Shown: positions 1 through 8,269, numbered from the stretch's first letter. The stretch is DNA of 64,000 nt from Paractinoplanes tereljensis (GCF_016862435.1 NZ_BOMY01000045.1:1-64000), one strand, 5' to 3'. A program made the numbers and translations. Notes: generated from the letters alone by a model not told the origin.

Positions 1-136
1 ACGCCAGCTGGGCACGCGAACTAGCGCGCTGGGTACGCCAGCTGGGCACGCGAACTAGCGCGCCGGGTCCGTCAGCTGGGCAGGCGACAAGCGCGATGGG
101 CCCGCCCCCGCTGGGCGCGCGAACAAGCGCGCCAGG
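1..136. repeat. Tandem imperfect 33-35 bp repeats
   Basis: Four adjacent copies of a unit built on CAGCTGGGCACGCGAAC followed by TAGCGCGC. Copies begin near 1, 35, 69 and 102. The first two differ at only one base, while the third and fourth are more diverged. The array runs to the left edge of the window and may continue beyond it. The last copy merges into the hairpin at 123-158. It is non-coding and lies downstream of the minus-strand zinc-ribbon gene. Confidence 0.7.
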
Positions 137-158
137 CCTCCAGGCCTGGCGCGCTTGT
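123..158 (-). terminator. Strong hairpin, probable terminator
   Basis: A perfect 17-bp inverted repeat (123-139 with 142-158) separated by two bases, rich in GCGC. It lies just past the stop codon of the minus-strand FmdB-like gene. There is no clear T-run, which is common for actinobacterial hairpin terminators. Confidence 0.55.
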
Positions 159-168
159 GGTTCGGAGA

Positions 169-588
169 TCAGGAGGCGGACGTGGCCTTCGCGCTGCCCG
201 AGGAGCCGGACGACGACGAACCGGACGACGAGGACGCGGACGAGCCGGATGCCGACGAGCCGGAGGAAGATGAGCCGGACGACGACGATGAACCGGACGA
301 CGACGATGACCCGGACGACGAGGAATCGGACGAGGTCGACGACGTGGACGCGTCGGACTTCTTGCCGGCGTCGCTGCCGTTCGTGCCGGGCTTTTCGGCG
401 CTCACGCCGCCGGCGCGGGAGTCGTTACGGTAGAAACCCGAGCCCTTGAAGACGATGCCCACCGAGTTGAAGACCTTGCGCAGCTTGCCGGTGCAGTTCG
501 GGCACTCGGTCAGGGCCGGGTCGGAGAACGACTGGACCGCCTCGAGCTGGTGACCGCACTCGGTGCAGGCGTACTGATAAGTGGGCAC
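169..588 (-). CDS. FmdB/Ruc-like zinc-ribbon protein with Ser-rich tail
   Basis: A 139-residue protein. The GTG start at 588 is chosen because GGAGGA lies just upstream and because family members begin MPTYQYxC. The N-terminal half (residues 1-60) is a zinc ribbon with two Cys pairs (CTECG and CPNCTG) and the family motif FNSxGIVFKGSGFY. The C-terminal part, from about residue 65, is a low-complexity tail of Ser, Gly and Ala. In M. tuberculosis the protein at this position, beside the cyclo-ligase gene, is Ruc (Rv0991c), a redox-regulated chaperone whose Cys residues hold zinc and whose tail is disordered. Ruc-like function here is inferred from domain layout and neighbourhood. Confidence 0.8.
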   Translation of the reverse strand: MPTYQYACTECGHQLEAVQSFSDPALTECPNCTGKLRKVFNSVGIVFKGSGFYRNDSRAGGVSAEKPGTNGSDAGKKSDASTSSTSSDSSSSGSSSSSGSSSSSGSSSSGSSASGSSASSSSGSSSSGSSGSAKATSAS

Positions 589-656
589 GGCTCCTCCGGA
601 AACTGTCGGCTGCTGGCACTCGCCAACTCCGAGTGCCAATGTTGCGCCATCGGAGG

Positions 657-1361
657 TCATTTCGTCCACTCGGTGGCCCGGCTGAGCCCTACGACACCAT
701 GCGGCGTGATGACGGCGTCCACGGGGCGGTCGTGCGGTTCGGCCGGCACCTCGTCGACCAACTCGCCGTCGTGCAGCAGCGCAATTACCAGTGTCCGGCC
801 GGCGGGAATTCGGGCCAGGGCGCGGTCGTAGGAGCCGCCGCCCCGCCCCAGGCGCATGCCCCGGCGGTCCACCGCCAGGCCGGGCACCAGGATCAGGCCG
901 GCCGTGGTTATCGCGTCCGGGCCCAGGCGGGGGCCGGTCGGTTCGCGCAGGCCGCGCGGGCCGGGTGCGAGCGACGACGGGCCAGTGTAGGCGACCCAGT
1001 CCAGGTCATTGTCGGGCAGCAGGACCGGGAGCAGGACACGGGCGTAGGCGGCCAGAACGGCGGGCAGGTCGGCCCCGCCGGGCTCCGTGCCGACCGGGAC
1101 GTACGCGGCAATCGTCGGCAGACGGCCGGGCGGTGCGACCTGCGGGTCGGCGGGGGAGGAAGGCCGAACAGGGGTCGGGTCCTCACGCTGGGTGACGGGC
1201 GAGTGCTCACGCCGTACGAAAGCGAGAATTTGACCTTGAAGTTGGGTGTTTGCCGTCTGGCGGTCGGAAGGGGTCAGGTGGCGCCGGGCGGTAATCAAGC
1301 GATTGCGTAGCGCGATCTTGGCTGCTGGAGATCCTTCTACGCCACCGGTTAAATCGGGCAT
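657..1361 (-). CDS. 5-formyltetrahydrofolate cyclo-ligase
   Basis: A 234-residue protein. It converts 5-formyl-THF to 5,10-methenyl-THF using ATP, recycling folate in the cytoplasm. The start ATG at 1361 has AAAGGGGG six bases upstream; longer readings have no such site. Family signals are the basic N-terminal helix, IAAYVPVGTEP, LVPGLAVDRRGMRLGRGGGSYDR (the glycine-rich active-site loop, about residues 165-190) and the C-terminal VDAVITPHGV. An insertion rich in Pro near residues 60-80 is longer than usual. It lies 68 bp upstream of the FmdB-like gene on the same strand, so the two probably form an operon, as in mycobacteria. It is divergent from the diguanylate cyclase gene. Confidence 0.9.
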   Translation of the reverse strand: MPDLTGGVEGSPAAKIALRNRLITARRHLTPSDRQTANTQLQGQILAFVRREHSPVTQREDPTPVRPSSPADPQVAPPGRLPTIAAYVPVGTEPGGADLPAVLAAYARVLLPVLLPDNDLDWVAYTGPSSLAPGPRGLREPTGPRLGPDAITTAGLILVPGLAVDRRGMRLGRGGGSYDRALARIPAGRTLVIALLHDGELVDEVPAEPHDRPVDAVITPHGVVGLSRATEWTK

Positions 1362-1442
1362 GCAACACCCCCTTTCGAAAAGCGGCAAACGGTGCACACT
1401 ATGTCAGCATCGCTCCAAAGAGGGCCATTCTCGGGAGGATGC

Positions 1443-3344
1443 GTGACGTTACGTGGCCGGCTCACCACCGCGTTCCTGGTGGTCGTGTTCGGTCCGGTCC
1501 TGCTCGGGTCCATCTTTGTCGCCCTGACCGTCGCTACGGTCAGTCAGGACCGCACGTCGGAACGGCTCGATCATGCCGTGACCACGGTCCGCACCGGCAT
1601 CGGGGCGATCTGCCGGCAGCTCCAGGCCGCCGCCGACGCGGTTGCCGTGGTGCCCGCCGCCGACCGCGAGGCCGTCGCCCGCCAGCTGGTCATCCGTGGT
1701 CTGGCCAGTGACATTCAGATCGGTCCGGCGGCCGGCGCGGACTGCGCGGCACCCGCCGGACAGCCGGCCACCGCGATCGTCGCCACCGCCACCGCCGGCT
1801 CGGTCACGATCACCGCGACCCAGGCCGTCGACGGCGACTTTCTGGCCCGGCTCGCCGCCACCAGCGGCGCCGGCATTGCCTTCGGCGTCCGGCACGCGCC
1901 GGAAAGCCGCACGCTCAGCGCGGGGCCGGGCCAACCGCTGCCGCTCACGCTGACCGTGCCCAAGAGCAACCCCACGTTCCTGTACGCCGTCCTGCTCGCC
2001 GTCGTTCTCGCGGCCGGCGCGGCGGCGGTGGTGGTGGCGCGCTGGCTGGCCACCTCCACCACCCGCCCGCTGGGTGATCTCGCCCACGCCGCCGACCAGG
2101 TGGCCGGCGGTGATCTGGACACCCGGGTGCCGATCGTGCGGCCGGACGAGCTGGGCCGGCTCGCCGCCACCTTCAACCGGATGACCCGCGAGCTGAAGGC
2201 GTACGTGCAGGCGCTCACCGCCAGCCGCGACCAGCTGCGCGGACACCTGGCGATCCTCGGCGAGACGCTGTCCAGCACCCACGACGTCGACCGGATCCTG
2301 CAGGTGATCCTGCGGACCGCGCTCGCCGCCACTGGCGCCCGGGCCGGCCTGGTGCTGCTGCTCGACCCGGTCCGTGGGCAGCTCGTGCCGCGCTGCGCGG
2401 TCGGGCTCACCGGCAGCTGGGACGTGCCCGAGGACGACCTGCCCAACCTGCGGCTGCCGGTCGGGCCGGGGGTTCTCGGCGGGGTGGCCGCGGCCGGCGA
2501 GGCCCGCCGCGGGCCGGGTGAGGTGGGGTCGATCGAGCCGCCCTGCCGCACCTACGTGGCGGTGCCGATCCGGGCGCCGCTGGTCGAGGACCCGTTCACC
2601 CAGACCGAGCCGGAGCCGGCCACGCTCGGCGTGCTCGCCCTCTACGACCGGGTCGGTGGTGACCACTTCGACGACGCCGACCTGCGTACCCTGCGCACCT
2701 TCGCCGGGCAGGCCGGGATTGCCGTGCACAACGTCCGGGTACACGAGGAGGCCCAGCGGTTGTCCCTCACCGACCCGCTCACCGGCCTGTGGAATTACCG
2801 TTACCTGCAGGAGTCGTTGCGCCGGGAGGTGGAACGGGCCAGCCGCTTCGGCCGGATGCTCGCCGTACTCGTGCTGGACCTTGATCATTTCAAGGAGGTC
2901 AACGACACGTACGGGCACGCGGCCGGGGACGTGGTGCTCGGCGAGTTCGCCCGGCGCATCCGCATCGGGCTGCGGGAGGTGGACGTGGCATTCCGCCAGG
3001 GCGGGGAGGAGTTCGTGGTGCTGTTGCCGGAGACCGACGCGTACGGCGGGGCGATCGTGGCCGAGCGTCTGGGCGCGGCGGTGCGGGAGCGACCGGTGCT
3101 GGTCGAGACCCGCGGCCCCATCTCGATCACGGTCTCCATCGGGGTCGCCGTCTTCCCCGAGCACGGCGCCGACGCGCGGCGGGTGCTGGACGCCGCCGAT
3201 GACGCTCTGTATGCGGCCAAGAACGCTGGGCGGGACACCTATCGGCTCGCCACACTGGCCACCGGCGTACCCGAAGTTATTTTTGATCCCACCACTACCA
3301 CGACCGGTGGGCCGCAGCCTCCGCGCCAGGCGCGCGGCCGATAG
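1443..3344 (+). CDS. Membrane diguanylate cyclase (HAMP-GAF-GGDEF)
   Basis: A 633-residue membrane sensor predicted to make cyclic di-GMP from two GTP. The GTG start at 1443 follows GGGAGGA. Order: transmembrane helix (8-30), extracytoplasmic region (about 30-175), second helix (178-200), HAMP (200-255), GAF (about 285-440) and GGDEF (455-615). The active-site motif reads GGEEF near residue 520, so the catalytic signature is intact. An RxxD inhibitory site (REVD) sits exactly five residues before it, which predicts product feedback inhibition. There is no EAL domain. It stands alone between the cyclo-ligase and galU. The signal it senses is unknown. Cyclic di-GMP controls development in streptomycetes; a role here is inference. 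Confidence 0.9.
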   Translation: MTLRGRLTTAFLVVVFGPVLLGSIFVALTVATVSQDRTSERLDHAVTTVRTGIGAICRQLQAAADAVAVVPAADREAVARQLVIRGLASDIQIGPAAGADCAAPAGQPATAIVATATAGSVTITATQAVDGDFLARLAATSGAGIAFGVRHAPESRTLSAGPGQPLPLTLTVPKSNPTFLYAVLLAVVLAAGAAAVVVARWLATSTTRPLGDLAHAADQVAGGDLDTRVPIVRPDELGRLAATFNRMTRELKAYVQALTASRDQLRGHLAILGETLSSTHDVDRILQVILRTALAATGARAGLVLLLDPVRGQLVPRCAVGLTGSWDVPEDDLPNLRLPVGPGVLGGVAAAGEARRGPGEVGSIEPPCRTYVAVPIRAPLVEDPFTQTEPEPATLGVLALYDRVGGDHFDDADLRTLRTFAGQAGIAVHNVRVHEEAQRLSLTDPLTGLWNYRYLQESLRREVERASRFGRMLAVLVLDLDHFKEVNDTYGHAAGDVVLGEFARRIRIGLREVDVAFRQGGEEFVVLLPETDAYGGAIVAERLGAAVRERPVLVETRGPISITVSIGVAVFPEHGADARRVLDAADDALYAAKNAGRDTYRLATLATGVPEVIFDPTTTTTGGPQPPRQARGR

Positions 3345-3385
3345 TCTCGCGGAATATCCCGGGCACGATCTGAGCGAAGGGTGCG

Positions 3386-4327
3386 GTGACCTCGATGACC
3401 ACGAACGCGCATGCGACCGGCCGCCGGGCGGTCAAGGCGGTCATTCCCGCGGCCGGTCTGGCCACCAGGTTCCTACCGGCCACCAAGGCCGTGCCGAAGG
3501 AACTGCTGCCGGTCGTCGACCGGCCGGTCCTGCAGTACATCGTGGAGGAGGCGGCCGCGGCCGGCATCACCGACGTGCTGCTCGTCACCGGCCGTGGCAA
3601 GACGTCCATGGTGGACCACTTCGACCGCCGCCCCGACATCGAGCAGCGGCTCGAGGAGAAGGGCGACCTCAAGCGGCTCGCCGCGGTGCGCCGCACCAGC
3701 GAGCTCGCCGATATCTACACCTGCCGCCAGGGTGAGCCGCTGGGCCTCGGCCACGCGGTCGGCACCGCGGCCTCGCACGTCGGCGACAACGCGTTCGCGG
3801 TGCTGCTCGGCGACGAGTTCGTCGAACAGGACAAGCCGCTGCTGCCGGCCATGCTCGACCTGCAGGCGCGTACCGGGGGCATTGTTCTTGCTTTTATGGA
3901 AGTGAAGCCGGAGGAGACGTCGCGCTACGGCATCGCCTCGGTGGCGCCGTCCGACCTCGGCGAGGACATCGTGCAGGTGACCGGCCTGGTCGAGAAGCCC
4001 TCCCCGGAGGAAGCGCCGAGCAACCTGGCCGTCCTCGGCCGCTACATCCTGCCGGCGTCGATCTTCGAGGCGATCGACAACACCAAGCCCGGCAACGGCG
4101 GCGAGATCCAGCTCACCGACGCGATGTTCCAGCTCCTGCAGGACGGGGTGCCGGTGCACGGCATCATCTACCGCGGCCACCGGTACGACACCGGCATGCC
4201 ACTGGGCTACCTGCAAGCCGTGGTTCAGCTGGCCAGCGAGCGGGCGGACATCGGTGAGGAGTTCCGGACCTGGCTGGCCGCCTTCGTCGCCGGAGGTTCT
4301 TCGGTCGCCGGCGGTAAGAAGGGATGA
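3386..4327 (+). CDS. galU: UTP-glucose-1-phosphate uridylyltransferase
   Basis: A 313-residue cytoplasmic enzyme making UDP-glucose from UTP and glucose-1-phosphate. The N-terminal nucleotide-binding signature AAGLATRFLPATKAVPKEL is at about residues 22-40, with LLVTGRGK and LGDE motifs after it. Start is taken at GTG 3386, five bases after GAAGGG; an ATG at 3395 is an alternative. Its stop overlaps the moeA/glp start (ATGA), giving a translationally coupled operon galU-glp-rimJ-sepX, the same order as Rv0993-Rv0996 in M. tuberculosis. UDP-glucose also feeds the GalE/GalK enzymes encoded at 47-49 kb. Confidence 0.95.
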   Translation: MTSMTTNAHATGRRAVKAVIPAAGLATRFLPATKAVPKELLPVVDRPVLQYIVEEAAAAGITDVLLVTGRGKTSMVDHFDRRPDIEQRLEEKGDLKRLAAVRRTSELADIYTCRQGEPLGLGHAVGTAASHVGDNAFAVLLGDEFVEQDKPLLPAMLDLQARTGGIVLAFMEVKPEETSRYGIASVAPSDLGEDIVQVTGLVEKPSPEEAPSNLAVLGRYILPASIFEAIDNTKPGNGGEIQLTDAMFQLLQDGVPVHGIIYRGHRYDTGMPLGYLQAVVQLASERADIGEEFRTWLAAFVAGGSSVAGGKKG

Positions 4328-5634
4328 CGGCGACGGCCGATGCCGAGGCGGCCGCCAACGAGCTGATGCCTCTCGCCGAATACCTGGGCAGCGTGCTGCG
4401 CAGGTTGCGGGCGCTGCCTCCGCTCGACCTCGACCTCACCCAGGCGCACGGCAACACGCTGGCCGCCGACGTGCTCGCCCCACATCCGTACCCGGCCTTC
4501 GACCAGGCCGCCATCGACGGGTACGCGGCACGCTGGGAAGACCTCGCGTCGGCGGGCCGGGTCGGCTCGCACCCGTCCTTCGGCAAGCACGAGGGCGGGC
4601 CGCGGCCGGTCCGGCTCAACGTGGTCGGCGATCTCGGCGCGGCCAGCTGGCGCCCGGTCCGGGTCACCCCGGGCACCTGCTTCTCGGTGGCGGCCGGGTC
4701 GCCGCTGCCGATCGGCGCCGACGTGGTCGTGCCGGTGCACTGGACCGACCAGGGCATGGCCGCCGTGGAGATCCTGCACGCCCCCAAGCGCGGTTCCGGG
4801 GTCCGGCGCACCGGCGAGGAGCTGGCCGCCGGCCAGGTGCTGGCCGGCCCCGGCACCTACGTCACCCCGGCCATGGTGGCCACCTTCGCCGCGTCCGGCA
4901 TCGGGCACGTGCTGGTCCGGCCCAGCCCGCGGGTGGTCGTGGTGGCCACCGGCGACGAACTGGTCGACGTGGGCCGGCCCAGCCAGCCCGGCCAGGTCGT
5001 CGACGCCAACTCGCACGCGCTAACCGCCGCCGCGGTCGAGGCCGGCGCCCTCGCCTACCGGATCGGCATCTGCGATGACGACCCGGAAGGCCTGCGCGGC
5101 CTGCTCGAGGACCAGACGCTGCGGGCCGATCTGATCATCACCACCGGGGGTACGGGTACCGGCCCCGGCGACATGCTGCGCCGCGTGCTGTCCCGTCGCG
5201 ACCCCGGCCGTGGCGTCGTCGAGTTCACCGACGTCGCCCTCTGCCCCGGCGCCACCCTCGGCTTCGGCACCGTCGGCGGCGAGGAGGTGCCGGTCGTCTG
5301 CCTGCCCGGCGAACCCGGCGCCGCCCTGATCGGCTTCGAGGTGCTGGCCCGCCCGGTCATCCAGCTGCTGGCCGGCGCCGAGCCGGTGTTCCGGCACAGC
5401 GTCAAGGCGCACCTGCTGGAGACCGTCTCCTCGCCCGGCGGCCTGCGCGAGTTCCGTCCCGCACACGTGGCCGAGCGGCGCGGCGGGGGTCACACCGTGC
5501 AGCCACTCGCCGGTGGGCCTTACACTCTCTCCGGCCTGGCCGAGGCGAACGGACTGCTCGTTCTCGGCGAGCGGGTCACCACGGCGGCGGCCGGCTCGAC
5601 CGTGGACGTGTTGTTGCTCGACCGGAGGCGATGA
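4324..5634 (+). CDS. glp: MoeA/gephyrin-like protein (Glp)
   Basis: A 436-residue MoeA-family protein. Visible signatures are AIDGYA in the N-terminal domain, VATGDELV (about 212), the MPT-binding loop TTGGTGTGPGDM (about 275) and LPGEPGAA. MoeA enzymes insert molybdate into molybdopterin. However, the copy between galU and rimJ-sepX in Corynebacterium has been described as Glp, a gephyrin-like FtsZ-binding partner of the membrane receptor GlpR rather than a cofactor enzyme. The conserved context here, with no other molybdopterin gene nearby, favours the divisome role by inference. Coupled to galU by a 4-bp overlap and to the acetyltransferase by direct abutment. Confidence 0.85.
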   Translation: MTATADAEAAANELMPLAEYLGSVLRRLRALPPLDLDLTQAHGNTLAADVLAPHPYPAFDQAAIDGYAARWEDLASAGRVGSHPSFGKHEGGPRPVRLNVVGDLGAASWRPVRVTPGTCFSVAAGSPLPIGADVVVPVHWTDQGMAAVEILHAPKRGSGVRRTGEELAAGQVLAGPGTYVTPAMVATFAASGIGHVLVRPSPRVVVVATGDELVDVGRPSQPGQVVDANSHALTAAAVEAGALAYRIGICDDDPEGLRGLLEDQTLRADLIITTGGTGTGPGDMLRRVLSRRDPGRGVVEFTDVALCPGATLGFGTVGGEEVPVVCLPGEPGAALIGFEVLARPVIQLLAGAEPVFRHSVKAHLLETVSSPGGLREFRPAHVAERRGGGHTVQPLAGGPYTLSGLAEANGLLVLGERVTTAAAGSTVDVLLLDRRR

Positions 5635-6252
5635 ATGCTGGGGTCCGTGCCCGGATGGCCCGCCGTCCTGGCGGATGGTGCCGTCCTGCTGCGACCCTAC
5701 AAACGGAGCGACGCCCGCGCCTGGTCGTCGGTGCGGATCGCCAACCAGAAGTGGCTCGCCCCCTGGGAATCAGCCCCGCCCGGGCCGTGGGCCGAGATGA
5801 ACTCGACCCGCGCGTACGGCTACGTCTACCAGGACATGAAACGGGCGGCCCGGCGCGGCGACAGCATGCCGTTCGCCGTCTGCTTCCAGGACGAACTGGT
5901 AGGGCACCTCAACCTGGGCAACATCGTGCGGCGGGCGTTCAGCTCGGCGTACGCCGGTTACTGGGTCGACTCCCGGGTCGCCGGCCGGGGCGTCATCCCG
6001 ACCGCGCTCGCGCTCGCCGTCGACCACGCCTTCGGGGCCGGTGGCCTGCACCGCATCGAGGTGAACATCCGCCCGGAAAATGTGCCGTCCCGGCGCGTGG
6101 TGGAGAAGCTCGGCTTCCGCGAAGAGGCGTACCACCAGCGCTACATGCACATCGACGGCGGCTGGCGCGATCATCTTGGATACGCCCTGACCAGCGAGGA
6201 AGTGTCGGCCGAAGGCGGCCTGCTGGCCCGCTGGCGACGCGTACGCGCCTGA
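5635..6252 (+). CDS. rimJ: RimJ/RimL-type GNAT acetyltransferase
   Basis: A 205-residue GNAT-fold N-acetyltransferase. The start ATG at 5635 directly follows the upstream stop and has GGAGGCG before it. The N-terminus has the family pattern LLRPYKRSDARAW. The acetyl-CoA loop region reads VAGRGVIPTALALAVDHAF (about 118-136) and the C-terminal part reads RPENVPSRRVVEKLGFREE. Family members acetylate protein N-termini or ribosomal proteins; the target here is not known. Third gene of the galU-glp-rimJ-sepX operon. Confidence 0.85.
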   Translation: MLGSVPGWPAVLADGAVLLRPYKRSDARAWSSVRIANQKWLAPWESAPPGPWAEMNSTRAYGYVYQDMKRAARRGDSMPFAVCFQDELVGHLNLGNIVRRAFSSAYAGYWVDSRVAGRGVIPTALALAVDHAFGAGGLHRIEVNIRPENVPSRRVVEKLGFREEAYHQRYMHIDGGWRDHLGYALTSEEVSAEGGLLARWRRVRA

Positions 6253-6396
6253 CTCGCCGATCTTCACAGCGTGACGCGCCCGGCGCGGCGCGCGCATTTC
6301 CGCAGCTCGCGCCCGTAGCCTCGGTTAATTGGGTCTTGCGGTCCGCCGCTGGGGAAGTGTAAAGCGGGCCGCCCGAAGCTGACGGGAGGGGTGAGG

Positions 6397-7134
6397 GTGC
6401 CGACCTCGGTGCTCCTCGCCGTCCTCGCCGCGGCCGGCTTGCTCGCTCTCGCACCGGCACTCGTCCGCCGGTACGACGCCACCGAGCGCCTGGCCGCGGA
6501 GCGGGCGTCGTCGACGGCGCGGGTGCTGCAGCGCCGCCGCCGTCGCCGCACCGTGCCCGGACGCCGACCGATAAACCCCAGCCGGGCGGTAACGGTTACG
6601 GTCCTGCCCGCACCGGCCTCCACCGAAAAACCCCAGCGCCGCCTGCGCCTGGTCACCGGCAAGCGCCCCGCGCGCCGCCCACCACCACGCCGGCACACCC
6701 CCGCCGTGGTCCGCCGGCGCCGCGTTTTCGCGGCGCTTCTCCTTCTCAACGTGATCGAGCTGGTCGGCGTCATCGCCGTCGGCCCCGGTTTCTGGATCGG
6801 GTTCGCGGTCACCGGCTCGCTGCTCGGCCTGTACCTGGTGCACTTGCGCAACCGGGCGATCACCGACCGCCGGCGGCGACGCCTGGAGGCGCGGGAGGCC
6901 GCCTGGCTGGCCGCCCGGCAGGCGGAGGTCCGTCGGGAGCAGGCCAGGCGGGCCGCCGCACGCCGCGAGGCACAACGACGCCTGGCGGCCCAGAAGGAAG
7001 CGGTACGGCGAGCAGCGATGGGCCTGGACCGCGACCCGTCGGACCTGCCCGCCACCGGCTCGGTCTCCTACCGCCGAGTGGGCGGCCTGCGGGGCCGGGC
7101 GTACGAGGCGGGCGGCCGACACCACACGGCGTGA
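6397..7134 (+). CDS. sepX: SepX/GlpR-type divisome membrane protein
   Basis: A 245-residue actinobacterial membrane protein. GTG at 6397 is preferred over GTG at 6391 because GGGAGGGG then sits about six bases upstream. It has an N-terminal hydrophobic helix (residues 4-22), a long Arg/Pro-rich cytoplasmic segment (40-105), two adjacent hydrophobic helices (about 105-145) and a very basic helical C-terminal region rich in Arg, Ala and Glu. Position after rimJ and this layout match SepX of Streptomyces and GlpR of Corynebacterium, which act in septum formation and anchor Glp. Assignment rests on context and topology, since the sequence is only weakly conserved. Confidence 0.7.
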   Translation: MPTSVLLAVLAAAGLLALAPALVRRYDATERLAAERASSTARVLQRRRRRRTVPGRRPINPSRAVTVTVLPAPASTEKPQRRLRLVTGKRPARRPPPRRHTPAVVRRRRVFAALLLLNVIELVGVIAVGPGFWIGFAVTGSLLGLYLVHLRNRAITDRRRRRLEAREAAWLAARQAEVRREQARRAAARREAQRRLAAQKEAVRRAAMGLDRDPSDLPATGSVSYRRVGGLRGRAYEAGGRHHTA

Positions 7135-7217
7135 GTCGGGTGGGTCGGTTCGCGGCCGGGCCCGCCGACCTGTTAACCTTGCTGCGGTTCGCCGGACGAT
7201 GTCCGACGGCTGTAGTT

Positions 7218-7291
7218 GGGGCTGTGGCGCAGTCTGGTAGCGCACCTCGTTCGCATCGAGGGGGTCTGGGGTTCAAATCCCCACAGCTCCA
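7218..7291 (+). tRNA. tRNA-Ala(CGC)
   Basis: A 74-nt cloverleaf. The 7-bp acceptor stem includes the G3:U70 wobble pair that identifies alanine tRNA. The D-stem is GCGC/GCGC, the anticodon stem is CCTCG/CGAGG around loop TTCGCAT giving anticodon CGC, and the T-arm carries GGTTCAAATCC. Discriminator base is A. The CCA end is not encoded (ACA follows). Confidence 0.95.
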
Positions 7292-7300
7292 CAAACTTTG

Positions 7301-7337
7301 ACGCTCCCTGTCCGCAAAATGCGCGGACAGGGAGCGT
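7301..7337 (+). terminator. Hairpin terminator after tRNA-Ala
   Basis: A perfect 15-bp stem (7301-7315 with 7323-7337) with a 7-nt loop, starting ten bases after the tRNA end and followed by TTGTCATTTCT. Confidence 0.75.
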
Positions 7338-7386
7338 TTGTCATTTCTGCTCCGGGGGCCGAGCCCCCGGAAGCCCCGCGATCTGG

Positions 7387-7471
7387 TGGTCGCGCTTGGT
7401 GGGGTGGTCGCGCTTGGTGGGGTGGTCGCGCTTGGTGGGGTGGTCGCGCTTGGTGGGGTGGTCGCGCTTGG
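7387..7471. repeat. 18-bp tandem repeat, about 4.7 copies
   Basis: The unit TGGTCGCGCTTGGTGGGG is repeated without change at 7387, 7405, 7423 and 7441, with a 13-base partial copy to 7471. It lies just beyond the stop codon of the minus-strand ABC permease, between that gene and the tRNA-Ala terminator. Perfect identity between copies suggests recent expansion by slippage. There are no spacers, so it is not a CRISPR array. Confidence 0.9.
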
Positions 7472-7474
7472 CGT

Positions 7475-8269
7475 TCAGGACTCTCGGTTGAAGAGGCGCT
7501 TGGCCCAGAGGTAGCCGGTCAGGGCGATTGCTGCGCACCAGGTCAGGGCTATCCAGGCGCTGTTGTTGATGGGGGTGCCCATCAGTAGGCCTCGGACCGT
7601 CTCGATTATCGGGGTGAAGGGCTGGTACTCGGCGAACCAGCGGATTGCGGTCGGCATGGAGTCGGTGGGGACGAAGCCGCTGCCCAGGAACGGGAGCAGG
7701 ATCAAGGGGAGCGGGGCGTTGCTGGCTCCCTCTACCGTCTTGCTGGCCAGGCCCAGGGCTACGCACAGCCAGACGAAGGCGAAGGCCACTGCTACCAGGA
7801 AGCCGGCCGTGGCCAGCCACTCCAGCGGGTTGGCCGTGGGGCGGAAGCCGACCAGCAGGGCCACGCCGGTCACCACCGTTACGGCGAAGATTGCCTGAAG
7901 CACGCTGCCCAGTACGTGGCCGGTCAGCACCGAGACTCGGGCTATGTGCATGGTTCGGAAGCGGGCGATGATGCCCTCGGTCATGTCCATTGCCACCGAG
8001 ATCGCGGTGCCCTGGACGGTGGACATCACCGTCATCAGGATGATCGCTGGGGCCACATAATTCGCGTACGCGGCTCGGCCTCCGCCGCCTGGTAGGCCGG
8101 CGCCCAGGGTGCCGCCCAGGATGTAGACGAACAGCAGCAGGAAGACGACCGGCATCGCGATCAGCGTGATGGTCATCGACGGGTAGCGGAGCATGCGCTT
8201 GAGGTTGCGGCGCAGCATCGTGGCCGAGTCGTGGATCGGGTGGAGGCGTGGGAGCGCTTGGGTGCTCAT
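7475..8269 (-). CDS. ABC-2 type transporter permease (DrrB-like)
   Basis: A 264-residue permease with about six hydrophobic helices. The first is near residues 35-55 (LIAMPVVFLLLFVYILGG), followed by helices near 65-85, 115-140, 145-170, 180-195 and 235-250. The central GSGFVPTDSMP region is typical of DrrB-like ABC-2 permeases. It begins with ATG overlapping the stop of the ATPase gene by 4 bp. Together they form an exporter of the daunorubicin-resistance type; substrate unknown. Last gene of the minus-strand operon controlled from about 10.6 kb. Confidence 0.88.
   Translation of the reverse strand: MSTQALPRLHPIHDSATMLRRNLKRMLRYPSMTITLIAMPVVFLLLFVYILGGTLGAGLPGGGGRAAYANYVAPAIILMTVMSTVQGTAISVAMDMTEGIIARFRTMHIARVSVLTGHVLGSVLQAIFAVTVVTGVALLVGFRPTANPLEWLATAGFLVAVAFAFVWLCVALGLASKTVEGASNAPLPLILLPFLGSGFVPTDSMPTAIRWFAEYQPFTPIIETVRGLLMGTPINNSAWIALTWCAAIALTGYLWAKRLFNRES

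Noticed and set aside
155..433. Acidic Asp/Glu-rich protein on the plus strand
   Set aside because: It is the opposite strand of the Ser-rich tail of the zinc-ribbon protein, whose N-terminus is strongly recognisable.
1449..3164. A 571-residue minus-strand frame over the GGDEF gene
   Set aside because: Shadow of the diguanylate cyclase; Gly/Arg/His-rich without motifs.
7387..7471. CRISPR array
   Set aside because: Repeats are directly adjacent with no unique spacers and there are no cas genes.
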